Assembly: GCF_036245865.1 (NCBI RefSeq)
Contig: NZ_BTTW01000001.1
Coordinates: 434,001-498,000, forward strand
DNA: 64,000 bases
Source of the DNA: Corallococcus caeni
GTDB lineage: Bacteria > Myxococcota > Myxococcia > Myxococcales > Myxococcaceae
Direction: 5' to 3'
Shown here piece by piece: positions 16,760-24,788 of the stretch. A program made the translations under genes and the position numbers. Below the pieces are notes generated by a model. That model ran no database searches. It had not been told where the DNA came from and saw nothing but the letters and a program-made list of their open reading frames with translations. How positions within the stretch are numbered: position 1 is the first letter of the stretch; each line of letters begins with the position of its first letter.

Positions 16760-18522
16760 CCGTTCCTCCTTCTGCGGGTGGCCAGGAGCAACACCCCGAG
16801 CCCCACGAGGAATGCCGCGGACGAGGGGCCGCTCTGGCAGCCGCAACCGCCGGGGTCGTTGGTCGTGCCGCCCGTGCCGCCGTCCACCGGCGGGGGCGGC
16901 GGCGTGCCGCCATCGCCGCACAGGGCGCAGGTGCCGCCGTCCGTCTGGGCGTAGGGGTCCTCGCACTTGCCGCCGTTGCCGCAGAACAGGCCGTTGGGGC
17001 AGTCCTGGTTGGTGCGGCAGGGGGCGATGCAGGCGGTCCCTTGCGCGAACGGCACGCACTGGAGCGGCGAGGAGCAGGTGCCCGCGGCGCAGTCGCGGAA
17101 GCAGAAGCGGTCATCGCCGGTGCCCGCCGGACGGCAGGTGTTGCCGGGGCTGCACGTGCACGTGGACAGCGAGCACGGCTCCGCGCACACGCCCTGCGGG
17201 TTGCCGTTGAGCTTCAGGCACTGCTGGTTGGTGCCGCACTCCGAATCCTGGAGGCACGGGTCCCCGACGCTGCGCGTGCCCGTCTTCTGGACCACGCAGG
17301 CGTGGTCACACGAGCGGCAGACGTGACTGCCGCCGCAGTCGCTGCTGGTGGTGCAGTCGGCGACGCACACGTCGCCCCCGTTGTCGGGCAGCGTGGTGCA
17401 GGTATAGCCCTCGCGGCAGTCGCCCTTGCCTGGGCGGCAGTCCTTCAGACAGCGCTTGCCCACGGAGCCCACCGTCGTGCACGTGGAGCCGGTGGGGCAG
17501 TCCGCGTTGGCGATGCAGGACTCCGTGCAGTAGCCCTTCGTCCACGCCGGGAAGGCGGTGGTCTTGTCCGCGTCCGTGAGGCAGCGCGAGTCCGCCGCGC
17601 CGCACGTGCTGGCGTCCGCGCAGGGGTTGCCCACCTTGGTGCCCGTGCCGACGGGTTCCGGCAGACACGCGAACTGCGAGCCGGACACGACGGTGGACGC
17701 GAGGCACTGGTAGGGCGCGGGGCAGGCGCCCGGCGTGCCGGAGGCGCACGCCTTGGTGCAGATCTTCTGGTTGACGCCGCTGGTGGTGGACCGGGCGGTG
17801 ACGCAGGTGAGCCCCGCGCCGCACGCGGTGGTGTCACACGGCGAGCCCACCGCGCCCGTCTGGGGATAGCGCTTGCAGAACGCGCCCCGGTCGTAGGACG
17901 TGAGGGCACGGCGCTGGGTGCCGGGCTCCAGGTAGAAGGACATCACCGCGTCGTCGAAGCGGTACGTGCTGCCCAGGCCCAGGCAGTGGCCCACCTCGCG
18001 CATCATCGCCGACTGGATGTCGACGAAGCCCGCGGGCGTGGGGGAGGCCGTGGTGAACTTGTACGTCACGGCGTTCAGGAAGATGTCGCACTGGTAGACG
18101 TAGCCGCTGTGGCGCAGCGGCACCGCCTCCGCGATGCTGTAGCCGGAGTTGAGGACGTCCTTGAACTCCGTGCTGTTCGGGTCGGTGATCCAGATGGCGG
18201 AGACGCTGAAGCCGTCCAGCCGGTCGTTCACGTCCGGGATGGGGACGATGGTGGAGCGGCCCTTGTACGTGAAGGCGGGCCACGCGCAGTCCACGTCCTG
18301 CCAGACCTGGAAGGCCTTCTTCACCGCGTCCTCCACCAGGCCCAGGTCATTGCCCCCGGGGGTGAGGTTGCGCGCGTCCACGTAGTACGGGAACGGGTCC
18401 TGGCTGTTGTTGAGCACCCAGTGATCCAGGAACTGGTAGTCCTCCTGCGTCTGGGCATGCGCCGTCGCGGCCAGCGCCAGCAGTCCAAGGAGGAAGACAC
18501 TCCGCTGCGACCCACGAATCAT
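16756..18522 (-). CDS. secreted Cys-rich MYXO-CTERM protein with degenerate metzincin-like site
   Basis: 588 residues from the ATG at 18522, with GAGG eight bases upstream. A signal peptide ends AHA. Residues ~40-200 resemble a matrixin-type metalloprotease domain, but the zinc site reads R-E-V-G-H-C-L-G-L-G-S (near 173) instead of HExxHxxGxxH. The first and third zinc histidines are Arg and Ser, although the Glu, the central His and the Gly remain. A long Cys-rich region follows with repeated G-x-x-C and C-x(4-5)-C modules similar to EGF-like or Dickkopf-like knobs. The C-terminus is a GCGC stretch, a hydrophobic helix and RRRRNG, the MYXO-CTERM sorting layout. It is probably surface-anchored or released; protease activity is doubtful. 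Confidence 0.8.
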   Translation of the reverse strand: MIRGSQRSVFLLGLLALAATAHAQTQEDYQFLDHWVLNNSQDPFPYYVDARNLTPGGNDLGLVEDAVKKAFQVWQDVDCAWPAFTYKGRSTIVPIPDVNDRLDGFSVSAIWITDPNSTEFKDVLNSGYSIAEAVPLRHSGYVYQCDIFLNAVTYKFTTASPTPAGFVDIQSAMMREVGHCLGLGSTYRFDDAVMSFYLEPGTQRRALTSYDRGAFCKRYPQTGAVGSPCDTTACGAGLTCVTARSTTSGVNQKICTKACASGTPGACPAPYQCLASTVVSGSQFACLPEPVGTGTKVGNPCADASTCGAADSRCLTDADKTTAFPAWTKGYCTESCIANADCPTGSTCTTVGSVGKRCLKDCRPGKGDCREGYTCTTLPDNGGDVCVADCTTSSDCGGSHVCRSCDHACVVQKTGTRSVGDPCLQDSECGTNQQCLKLNGNPQGVCAEPCSLSTCTCSPGNTCRPAGTGDDRFCFRDCAAGTCSSPLQCVPFAQGTACIAPCRTNQDCPNGLFCGNGGKCEDPYAQTDGGTCALCGDGGTPPPPPVDGGTGGTTNDPGGCGCQSGPSSAAFLVGLGVLLLATRRRRNG

Positions 18523-18593
18523 CACCCGCACCTCGTCGCGTCACGTCCACACGGGGCGCCCGTCTGGCGCCCGGACGTCACCGGGCGGACAGT

Positions 18594-19364
18594 CTATCCG
18601 TGAACGGCGCGGACGGTGGCATCCACCAGCGCTTCGGGCGTGGGGCGCTCGGCGACGGCGGCCACGGGGATGCCCAGCTGCGTCAGCGCCGTCGCCGTCG
18701 TGGGGCCAATGGCCACCACCTTCGCGGACGTCAGCGGCTCACGGCCCACGCCCTCCACGAAGGCCTCCGCGGTGCGCGGCGAGGCGAAGAGCACCACCTG
18801 GGGCGGGGCCTCGGCCAGCCGGGCCAGGGCCTCCGGTTCGACGGCGGCGGCCGCGCTGCGGTAGGCCGTCACGCGCGTGACGCGCACGCCCAGGTCGCGC
18901 AGGCCGTCCTCCAGCTCCCGCCGTCCCTCCTCCGCCGCCGGCAGGAGCACGTCGTCGTCCGGCCCCAGCACGTCGCGCAGCGCGGTGAAGAGCGCCGCGC
19001 CGGTGCCCTCGTGGGGTTCGGCCTCCACCTTCAGGCCGTAGCCCTCCACGGCCCGGGCGGTGCGCGGCCCCACGGCGGCCAGCTTCACGCGGGACAGCCG
19101 ATCCAACGTGCCCGCGAGCCGCAGGGCCTCCAGGAAGGACTCCACGGCGGAGGGGCTGGCGAACACCACCCAGTGGTAGCGCTGCACGTGCTCCGCCGCG
19201 GACGCCAGCGGGCGCGGGTCCTCCGGCGGGTGCAGCTCCAGCAGCGGCAGGCTGAGGACGTCCGCGCCCTCGTCCTCCAGCAGGAAGCACAGCTCCTCGG
19301 CCCGCTCACGGGGGCGCGTCACCAAGACTTTGATGCCATCCAGTCGCCGGTCCACGGCCGGCAC
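18594..19364 (-). CDS. hemD: uroporphyrinogen-III synthase
   Basis: Closes and inverts ring D of hydroxymethylbilane in the haem pathway. About 256 residues in two alternating alpha/beta lobes (IKVLVTRPRERAEEL start; VVFASPSAVESF, AAVGPRTARAV, VLLPAAEEGRREL, TAYRS, VVLFASPRTAEAF, VAIGPTTATAL). These are the weakly conserved but recognisable HemD landmarks. The start is uncertain: GTG at 19364, directly after the hemC stop, is taken here. GTG 19355 and a longer frame to 19403 overlapping hemC are possible. It is downstream of hemC in a tight operon. Confidence 0.88.
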   Translation of the reverse strand: MPAVDRRLDGIKVLVTRPRERAEELCFLLEDEGADVLSLPLLELHPPEDPRPLASAAEHVQRYHWVVFASPSAVESFLEALRLAGTLDRLSRVKLAAVGPRTARAVEGYGLKVEAEPHEGTGAALFTALRDVLGPDDDVLLPAAEEGRRELEDGLRDLGVRVTRVTAYRSAAAAVEPEALARLAEAPPQVVLFASPRTAEAFVEGVGREPLTSAKVVAIGPTTATALTQLGIPVAAVAERPTPEALVDATVRAVHG

Positions 19365-19365
19365 T

Positions 19366-20307
19366 CTAGGCGCGGGACGCGCCGTCGCGGCGGCCGAAAT
19401 CACGCAGGATGTCTCCCGCCCCGCGCGACAGCAGCTCCTCCGCGAGCGCCTCGCCCAGCCGCTCCGCTTCCGGTACGGGGCCCTTCACCTCGCCCCGCAC
19501 CACCCGCGAACCGTCGGGCCGGCCCACCAGGCCGCGCAGGTACACCTGGCCGCCTTCCACCGTGGCGTGGCCGGCCAGCGGCACCGTGCAGCCGCCCTCC
19601 AGCTTCGCCAGGAAGGCGCGCTCGGCCCGCACGGCGTCGCGCGTGAGGGCGTCCTCCAGGGGCTGGAGCAGCGCGCGCACGTCCGCGTCCGCCTCGCGGC
19701 ACTGGATGGCCAGCACGCCCTGCCCCACCGCCGGCAGGCTGTCCGCCACCGGCACCACCTGGGTGATGTGGTGGTCCAATCCCAGGCGCTTGAGCCCCGC
19801 CGCCGCGAGCATGGCGCCCGCCAGCTTCAGCTCGCGCGTCTTCTGCAGGCGCGTCTGCACGTTGCCGCGCAGCGAGACGATCTCCAGGTCCGGCCGGCGC
19901 GCGCGCAGGATGCAGCTGCGCCGCAGCGACGACGTGCCCACCCTCGCGCCCGGGGGCAGCAGTGCCAGCGTGTGCCCGTCCGGGCTGCAGAACGCGTCGC
20001 GCGGGTCCTCACGCGTCGGCACCGCCGCCAGGATGAGCCCGTCCGGGAACACCGACGTCATGTCCTTGAGGCTGTGCACGGCCACGTCCGCGCGGCCGTC
20101 GAGCAAGGCCTGCTCGATCTCCTTCACGAACAGGCCCTTGCCGCCCACCTGGGACAGCGGCGCGGACAGGAAGCGGTCGCCCTCGGTGGTCATCTTCACC
20201 AGGGTGACCTCCAGGCCGGGGTTGCGCTGGGTGAGCAGCGAGGCCACGTGATTCGCCTGCCACAAGGCCAGCGGGCTCTCCCGCGTCGCGATGCGCACCG
20301 CCTTCAT
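19366..20307 (-). CDS. hemC: hydroxymethylbilane synthase (porphobilinogen deaminase)
   Basis: Polymerises four porphobilinogens to hydroxymethylbilane. The 313-residue length is normal. The N-terminus [18 protein letters not shown], the AVHSLKD motif and the dipyrromethane-cofactor Cys in [13 protein letters not shown] (about residue 245) are all present. ATG 20307 overlaps the hemA stop in an ATGA arrangement, which indicates translational coupling. Confidence 0.96.
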   Translation of the reverse strand: MKAVRIATRESPLALWQANHVASLLTQRNPGLEVTLVKMTTEGDRFLSAPLSQVGGKGLFVKEIEQALLDGRADVAVHSLKDMTSVFPDGLILAAVPTREDPRDAFCSPDGHTLALLPPGARVGTSSLRRSCILRARRPDLEIVSLRGNVQTRLQKTRELKLAGAMLAAAGLKRLGLDHHITQVVPVADSLPAVGQGVLAIQCREADADVRALLQPLEDALTRDAVRAERAFLAKLEGGCTVPLAGHATVEGGQVYLRGLVGRPDGSRVVRGEVKGPVPEAERLGEALAEELLSRGAGDILRDFGRRDGASRA

Positions 20308-21647
20308 CGCCGGCTCCCGGTGGCCACCACCGTGTTGCGCGCATCCACCGCGGGCGCGGCGTCCTCTTCTCGGGGAGCGATGGCGGCGGCCTCCGCCTCC
20401 GTGAGGCCGAACAGCTCCGCCGCGGCGCCCGCCAGCCGGTTGCCTTCACCCTGGGGTCCCACGGCGCGCAGGCGCGCGGTGGGCTCATGCAGCAGCTTGT
20501 TCACGATGGCGCGTCCCATGGCCTCGATGCTCTTCCTCTGCTTGTCGGTGAGGCCGTCACCCAGGCCCAGCAGGGTGCGCTCCACCTCCGCGCGGGCAAT
20601 GGCCTCCGCGCGCTGCCGCAGGCGGGCCAGCACGGGCATCCCGTCGCGCAGCGCGCGCTCCCGGGCGAAGCGCGCCACCTCCTGCGCCACCAGCCCGCCC
20701 GCCTTGTGCGCCTCTTCCGCGCGCGCGGCGGTGTTGTCCGCGACGAACTTCTGGATGTCGTCCACGTCGTACGCGTGCACCCAGTCCAGCGTCCCCACCG
20801 CCGGATCGATGTCGCGCGGCACCGCCAGGTCCACCATGAACAGCGGCCGTCCCTTGCGGGCCTTGCCCAGCGCGCCCACGTTGTCGCGCGTGAAGAGGGG
20901 CACCGGCGACGCGGTGCTCGTCACCACCACGTCCGCGGAGGCCAGCAGCGTGAAGAGCTCCTCGAAGGGCCGCGCCACGCCGCCCACCTCCGCCACCAGC
21001 GCTTCCGCGCGGGCCAGCGTGCGGTTGGTCACGATGAGCTTCCCGGCGCCCGCGTTCTTCAGGTGCCGCGCCGCCAGCTCGCCCATCTCCCCCGCGCCCA
21101 CCACCAGCACCGTCTTGTCCTTGAGCCCGTCGAAGACCTTGCTCGCGAGCTGCACGGCCGCGGACGCCATGGACGTCGCCGCGCGCCCCACCGCCGTCTC
21201 CGTGCGCACGCGCTTGGCGCAGCCGAACGCCGCCGCGCACGCGCGCGTCAACTCCCCGCGCACCGCGCCCGCGCCCTGGCCCCGCTCGAAGGCGTCCTTC
21301 ACCTGGCCCAGGATCTGCGCCTCGCCCAGCACCATGGAGTCCAGGCTGGACGCCACGCGGAACAGGTGCACGAGCGCCGCTTCGCCCTGGTGTTCGTACA
21401 GGTGCTCCAGCGCCTCCGCGCCGCCCAGCGAGTGCAGCATCTCCCGCGCGCGCTCCCGCGCCACGTCCGCGCTGGGGGCCGCCAGGTACACCTCCACGCG
21501 GTTGCAGGTGGACACCCAGAGCGCTTCGACAGGCGCCTGCGCCAGGCGCTGCAACACTTCCGTCTGCCGGGCTTCAGGCAATGCCAACCGCTCGCGGACA
21601 CCCAGGGGCGCGGTGCGGTGTGACACGCCAATGCAGATGAATTCCAT
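20304..21647 (-). CDS. hemA: glutamyl-tRNA reductase
   Basis: First committed step of the C5 haem pathway: it reduces glutamyl-tRNA to glutamate-1-semialdehyde with NADPH. 447 residues from ATG 21647 ([19 protein letters not shown]). The catalytic Cys48 lies in STCNRVEVY, and the nucleotide fold carries [14 protein letters not shown] dimerisation helix follows. The C-terminal ~35 residues are an extra acidic tail. The start lies two bases after the stop of the upstream ccsA/hemX-like gene. Confidence 0.95.
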   Translation of the reverse strand: MEFICIGVSHRTAPLGVRERLALPEARQTEVLQRLAQAPVEALWVSTCNRVEVYLAAPSADVARERAREMLHSLGGAEALEHLYEHQGEAALVHLFRVASSLDSMVLGEAQILGQVKDAFERGQGAGAVRGELTRACAAAFGCAKRVRTETAVGRAATSMASAAVQLASKVFDGLKDKTVLVVGAGEMGELAARHLKNAGAGKLIVTNRTLARAEALVAEVGGVARPFEELFTLLASADVVVTSTASPVPLFTRDNVGALGKARKGRPLFMVDLAVPRDIDPAVGTLDWVHAYDVDDIQKFVADNTAARAEEAHKAGGLVAQEVARFARERALRDGMPVLARLRQRAEAIARAEVERTLLGLGDGLTDKQRKSIEAMGRAIVNKLLHEPTARLRAVGPQGEGNRLAGAAAELFGLTEAEAAAIAPREEDAAPAVDARNTVVATGSRR

Positions 21648-21649
21648 GG

Positions 21650-22462
21650 CTACGGCATCCCCGGGCCAGCGGCGGACAGGTCGTAGGACGACAGGAAGGA
21701 GACCAGCACCAGGCAGAAGCCGGCCATGGTGAGCAGCGCCACCCGCCGGCCTCTCCAGCCGGCGAAGATGCGCGCGTTGACGAGCGCGGCGAACACACCC
21801 CACGCGACGAACGTCGCCACGTGCTTGCCTTCGAGCGCCCAGGCGAGGCCGCGCAACGTGGTGGTGAACAGGGCCCCGGTCGCCAGCGTGAGCGACAGCG
21901 CGATGAAGCCCCACAGCACGAGCCGCCGGTTGAGCGTGTCCAGGAACTCCAGGGACGGCAGCCGGGAGAAGAGCAGCCCGAAGTGCTTGGTCTTCACCTG
22001 CCGCTCCATCAGCAGGTACATGACCCCCACCCCGGCCGCCACGCCGAAGGCCGTCATGCCCAACAGCGCGATGGTGACATGCACCGGCAGCAGCGGCTGG
22101 CGCACGGCGTCCGGCAGCGGCGTGGACCCACCGTGCAGCAGCATGCCGATGAGCAGCACCGCCACCGCCAGCGGCGTGAGGAACGCGCCGATGACGGGCT
22201 TGCGGTAGCGCACGTCCAGCGCCAGGAACAGCGCCAGCAGCAGGAAGGCGAAGGTGGACATGCCCTGCGCGGGGCCCACCAGCCGGCCCCCCTGCGCCCC
22301 CAGCATCTGGATGAGGGCAACGCAATGCATCAGCAGCCCGGTCCCCACCAGCACCCGGCCGGTGACGGCGAGCACCTGGGACTGGCGGACCAGGAAGGCG
22401 AGGTAGACGAGCGCGGCCAGGCCGTAGGCGTGGCAGGCAAGCGAGACGAGCGTATGGCTCAT
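21650..22462 (-). CDS. HemX/CcsA-like cytochrome c assembly membrane protein
   Basis: 270-residue polytopic inner-membrane protein with about eight hydrophobic helices, matching the cytochrome-c-assembly (CcsA/ResC/HemX) family: conserved His and Gly in helices, and the PVHVTIALLGMTAFGVAAG segment. It precedes hemA, the classic hemX-hemA arrangement, where HemX-type proteins influence GluTR level or haem delivery. Haem handling for System II cytochrome c maturation is the alternative role. I did not see a clear WWD motif, which favours HemX over a true CcsA. Confidence 0.8.
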   Translation of the reverse strand: MSHTLVSLACHAYGLAALVYLAFLVRQSQVLAVTGRVLVGTGLLMHCVALIQMLGAQGGRLVGPAQGMSTFAFLLLALFLALDVRYRKPVIGAFLTPLAVAVLLIGMLLHGGSTPLPDAVRQPLLPVHVTIALLGMTAFGVAAGVGVMYLLMERQVKTKHFGLLFSRLPSLEFLDTLNRRLVLWGFIALSLTLATGALFTTTLRGLAWALEGKHVATFVAWGVFAALVNARIFAGWRGRRVALLTMAGFCLVLVSFLSSYDLSAAGPGMP

Positions 22463-22507
22463 GGCGGCAGGCTCATAACCCCGGCCGAGGAGGCATTCAC
22501 TCCTGCC

Positions 22508-22873
22508 TCAGCCCATTTTATTGAGAATGAAGGCCGCCAGCAGGTCGGTCTCCGAATTGGGCTTGCGCTCCGGGGAGGGCGCGCCCACCTCCGTCACATA
22601 GCCCGGAACCACCTCGTAGGCAGAGTCCCCCACCAGGATGGAGTCGGCCATCTGTTCGGCGCCCAGCCGGCCGAGCTGCTCCTCGGTCTTCACCCGAGAC
22701 ACCAGCTGGTGGGTGTCCTCACCCGACACCAGCTGCACGACGTGGACGGCGGGCGTGAGCGGCCAGTCGCTCCCTCCGTCGGCGGAGACCACCAGGCGGC
22801 CCTCGCGCAGGTCTGCTTTGTCCGCCAGCGCCCACTCCTCGAGCTGGGCCTGGGACAGGAAGAGCTTCGTCAC
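22508..22873 (-). CDS. conserved hypothetical protein
   Basis: 121 residues from a GTG at 22873 with GGAGGG immediately upstream. The longer open frame continues antisense to thioredoxin and is not credible. The protein is small and soluble, with no signal peptide or membrane segment: LFLSQAQLEEWALADKADLR, then a VHVVQLVSGEDTHQLVSRVK core and an AFILNKMG end. The LTPAVHVVQLVSGED part resembles small PilZ-like or regulatory beta domains only loosely. It is divergent from trxA and downstream-adjacent to the haem block. Confidence 0.6.
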   Translation of the reverse strand: MTKLFLSQAQLEEWALADKADLREGRLVVSADGGSDWPLTPAVHVVQLVSGEDTHQLVSRVKTEEQLGRLGAEQMADSILVGDSAYEVVPGYVTEVGAPSPERKPNSETDLLAAFILNKMG

Positions 22874-23006
22874 GCCCTCCAGCCTACACCAGCCTCCCGC
22901 CGAGCGGGCCTGAAATGGGGGAGCAACCCCCCGCCGGATGCCGCATCCGTTTGACGGGGCGGCCCGGCCGCCCTGCCCCACCCAAGCAGAGACACCCGGA
23001 GACGAC

Positions 23007-23330
23007 ATGGCTGACGTGCTCAACATCGGTGATGCGGACTTCCAGAAGCAGGTCCTGGATTCACCACAACCCGTGCTCGTGGACTTCTGGGCCACGTGGT
23101 GCGCGCCCTGCCGCGCCATCGCGCCCTCCGTGGAGGCGCTGTCCGCCCAGTACAAGGGGCAGGTGACGTTCGCGAAGCTGGACATCGACCTGAACCAGGA
23201 CACGCCCCAGAAGTACGGCATCCGCTCGCTGCCCACCCTGCTGCTCTTCAAGGGCGGCAAGGTCGTGGACCAGATTGTCGGCGCGGTGCCGAAGTCGCGC
23301 ATCGAGGACGTGGTCCGGAAGAATCTCTGA
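23007..23330 (+). CDS. trxA: thioredoxin
   Basis: Cytoplasmic protein-disulfide reductase, 107 residues. ATG 23007 is preceded by GGAG at good spacing. It has the complete thioredoxin fold with active site WCAPC (Cys32 and Cys35; Ala replaces the more common Gly), a buried Asp (VDFW), the cis-Pro loop in RSLPTLLLF and the GAVPKSRI end. It is transcribed alone and divergent from a small hypothetical gene. Confidence 0.95.
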   Translation: MADVLNIGDADFQKQVLDSPQPVLVDFWATWCAPCRAIAPSVEALSAQYKGQVTFAKLDIDLNQDTPQKYGIRSLPTLLLFKGGKVVDQIVGAVPKSRIEDVVRKNL

Positions 23331-23346
23331 GCCCCCGTGTTCCCGT

Positions 23347-23373
23347 GACGGGCCTGCCCCGGGGCCGTCCTTT
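23347..23373 (+). terminator. likely terminator of trxA
   Basis: GACGG (23347-23351) pairs with CCGTC (23365-23369), with an inner CC/GG extension and one bulged G. CTTTCGT follows on the plus strand, 17 bp after the trxA stop. The stem is imperfect. Confidence 0.45.
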
Positions 23374-23493
23374 CGTCCCCTCCCACCCCTGACGCGCCTG
23401 GCCTGGATTGCCAGGGTTCGCGCCGGTGAGAGGGGACACCGCGTCCGCGGCCTCGGCCAGACACCCGGGCATGACATGGCTCCGAATTCGATA

Positions 23494-23737
23494 TGTCTGT
23501 AGAAAGACAACTCACCGCGACGGTAAGGGCTTTCACTTACCGGGGGCGGGCCCCGCTCCGACGGCAGACGTTTCTCTGTACTTGAGACAAACGCCTTGAC
23601 CGGGACGACTGGACGATCCTCCCGTCATGTTTTGTTCAACAGACATTGAAATTGCATTACGAGTCAAACACGACCCCGACATGTCTTGTTGACAGAGTTC
23701 GCCACACCAGACAGAAGTCACGGATACACGCCTGTCT
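23494..23737 (+). promoter_or_regulatory. AT-richer leader with clustered TGTCT/AGACA half-sites
   Basis: The 435-bp gap 23331-23765 has no credible gene. Its right part is visibly lower in GC than the genes around it. It contains seven exact TGTCT or AGACA pentamers (23494, 23505, 23585, 23641, 23682, 23709, 23733). It also has two related stretches 54 bp apart beginning CATGTTTTGTT (23626) and CATGTCTTGTT (23680), and a 7-bp inverted repeat CGGTAAG/CTTACCG (23521-23542). TTGACA occurs at 23689, but I found no matching -10. This looks like an operator array for the gene at 23766. Confidence 0.5.
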
Positions 23738-23765
23738 TGATTGGCGAGTTTCAACAGGAGTTTTC

Positions 23766-24107
23766 ATGGCACGCCTTCGCAAAGAATTGACCACGCAACC
23801 ACCGCTGACCCCTGCCCTGACTTCGTGGGCGGAGGCGCTGGGTGATGCCATCGGCCGCGGCATGCTGCGCGCGCTGAACACGGGGATGCCGGGCATGGGC
23901 GCCGTCGCGGCGTCGCCGGGCAACGGCGCGGTGATGGCGGGACGCCGCCGCGGCCGTCCCCCGAAGACGGTGGCGGGTGGGCCGGTGCCCATGGACCGCC
24001 GCTGCACGGTGAACGGCTGCACCCGCGAGCAGCGCTCCAAGGGCCTGTGTTCCGCGCACTACCAGGCCGAGCGCCGCAGGCAGATCGCCACCGGCAAGCC
24101 GGCCTGA
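23766..24107 (+). CDS. small AT-hook and zinc-knuckle-like protein
   Basis: 113 residues from ATG 23766 with AGGAG five bases upstream. Residues 60-67 (RRRGRPPK) form an AT-hook-like DNA minor-groove motif with the GRP core. The C-terminal part has Cys80, Cys85, Cys95 and His98 in RRCTVNGCTREQRSKGLCSAHYQ, a plausible zinc site, followed by a basic tail. The N-terminal 40 residues look helical. No named family is recognised. A nucleoid-associated or regulatory role is inferred from the basic motif and the heavily marked leader. Confidence 0.75.
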   Translation: MARLRKELTTQPPLTPALTSWAEALGDAIGRGMLRALNTGMPGMGAVAASPGNGAVMAGRRRGRPPKTVAGGPVPMDRRCTVNGCTREQRSKGLCSAHYQAERRRQIATGKPA

Positions 24108-24125
24108 GGGCCGCGCACCGGAGCC

Positions 24126-24770
24126 CTACTCGCCGCGCCAGGGGTCTCCGGGCGTGGTGGCCTTGAGCAGCTCCCAGGCCGCCATCACGTCGATGACCCG
24201 CTCCAGCTCATTGGGCAGGGAGCGGGCGCGCTGGGACTTGAGATAGTCCTCCGTGAAGGCACGCAGGCGCATGCCCAAAAAGAGCCGGGCGAGCGCCACC
24301 TCCGTCTGGCCTGAGAAGTCCAGGAAGCGCAGGGCGAACCCGCTGCGGCCCTCCTCCTCCGGGCCGCGCTCCTCGCGGACAATCTCCGCGCGGGCCTCCA
24401 CGGGGGCCGCCCCCTCCTCCAGCGCGAAGCGCGTGCGCACCACGGTGCCCATGGGCAGGAAGAAGGTGCTCGCGAGGAAGGCGCCGCTGACGCTCACGTT
24501 GACGGACACGAGGTTGGCGGAGAAGCGCCGGCCGCCCTCGCCGTCATCCACCCAGAGGTCGAAGTGCGTGGCCAGCTGCGCGCGCGGGAAGTGCCGGTGC
24601 TCCGGCTCCCCCTGGTTCATCTCGATGCGGGGCGCCGCGCCGGGCGTGGGCGCCGCGCCGCGTGAAGTCCCCACCGGCGGGACGAACGGCCGGGGTGTCT
24701 CCGTGCCCTCCGGCCCGCGGACCGCCGTGCCGGCCTTCACCGTCGTCGCACCCTTCCTCTGCACCGCCAT
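24126..24770 (-). CDS. PilZ-domain protein
   Basis: Probable cyclic-di-GMP receptor, 214 residues. The first ~55 residues are a Pro/Gly/Ala-rich disordered leader. The PilZ domain follows with RHFPR (the RxxxR signature) and NVSVSG (the (D/N)xSxxG signature), i.e. both ligand-contact motifs are intact. A helical C-terminal extension of ~50 residues completes it. The ATG has GGAGG six bases upstream, inside the end of rodA, and the gap to rodA is 18 bp, so it is the last gene of the cell-shape operon. Confidence 0.85.
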   Translation of the reverse strand: MAVQRKGATTVKAGTAVRGPEGTETPRPFVPPVGTSRGAAPTPGAAPRIEMNQGEPEHRHFPRAQLATHFDLWVDDGEGGRRFSANLVSVNVSVSGAFLASTFFLPMGTVVRTRFALEEGAAPVEARAEIVREERGPEEEGRSGFALRFLDFSGQTEVALARLFLGMRLRAFTEDYLKSQRARSLPNELERVIDVMAAWELLKATTPGDPWRGE

Positions 24771-24788
24771 CGGAAGCCTCCGCGGCCG

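Noticed and set aside
19330-21732. 800-residue plus-strand open frame across hem genes
   Set aside because: Antisense to hemA and hemC, Ser/Ala/Arg-rich with no domain.
22508-23536. Long minus-strand frame containing the small gene and reading through trxA
   Set aside because: Only the last 121 codons after a GTG with a ribosome-binding site are plausible; the rest is antisense to thioredoxin.
23689-23717. TTGACA-based promoter in the leader
   Set aside because: No -10-like hexamer at 16-18 bp; retained only as a note in the leader.
23646-23765. N-terminal extension of the AT-hook gene
   Set aside because: The in-frame extension lies in AT-richer half-site DNA, has no ribosome-binding site and would remove the good AGGAG-ATG start at 23766.
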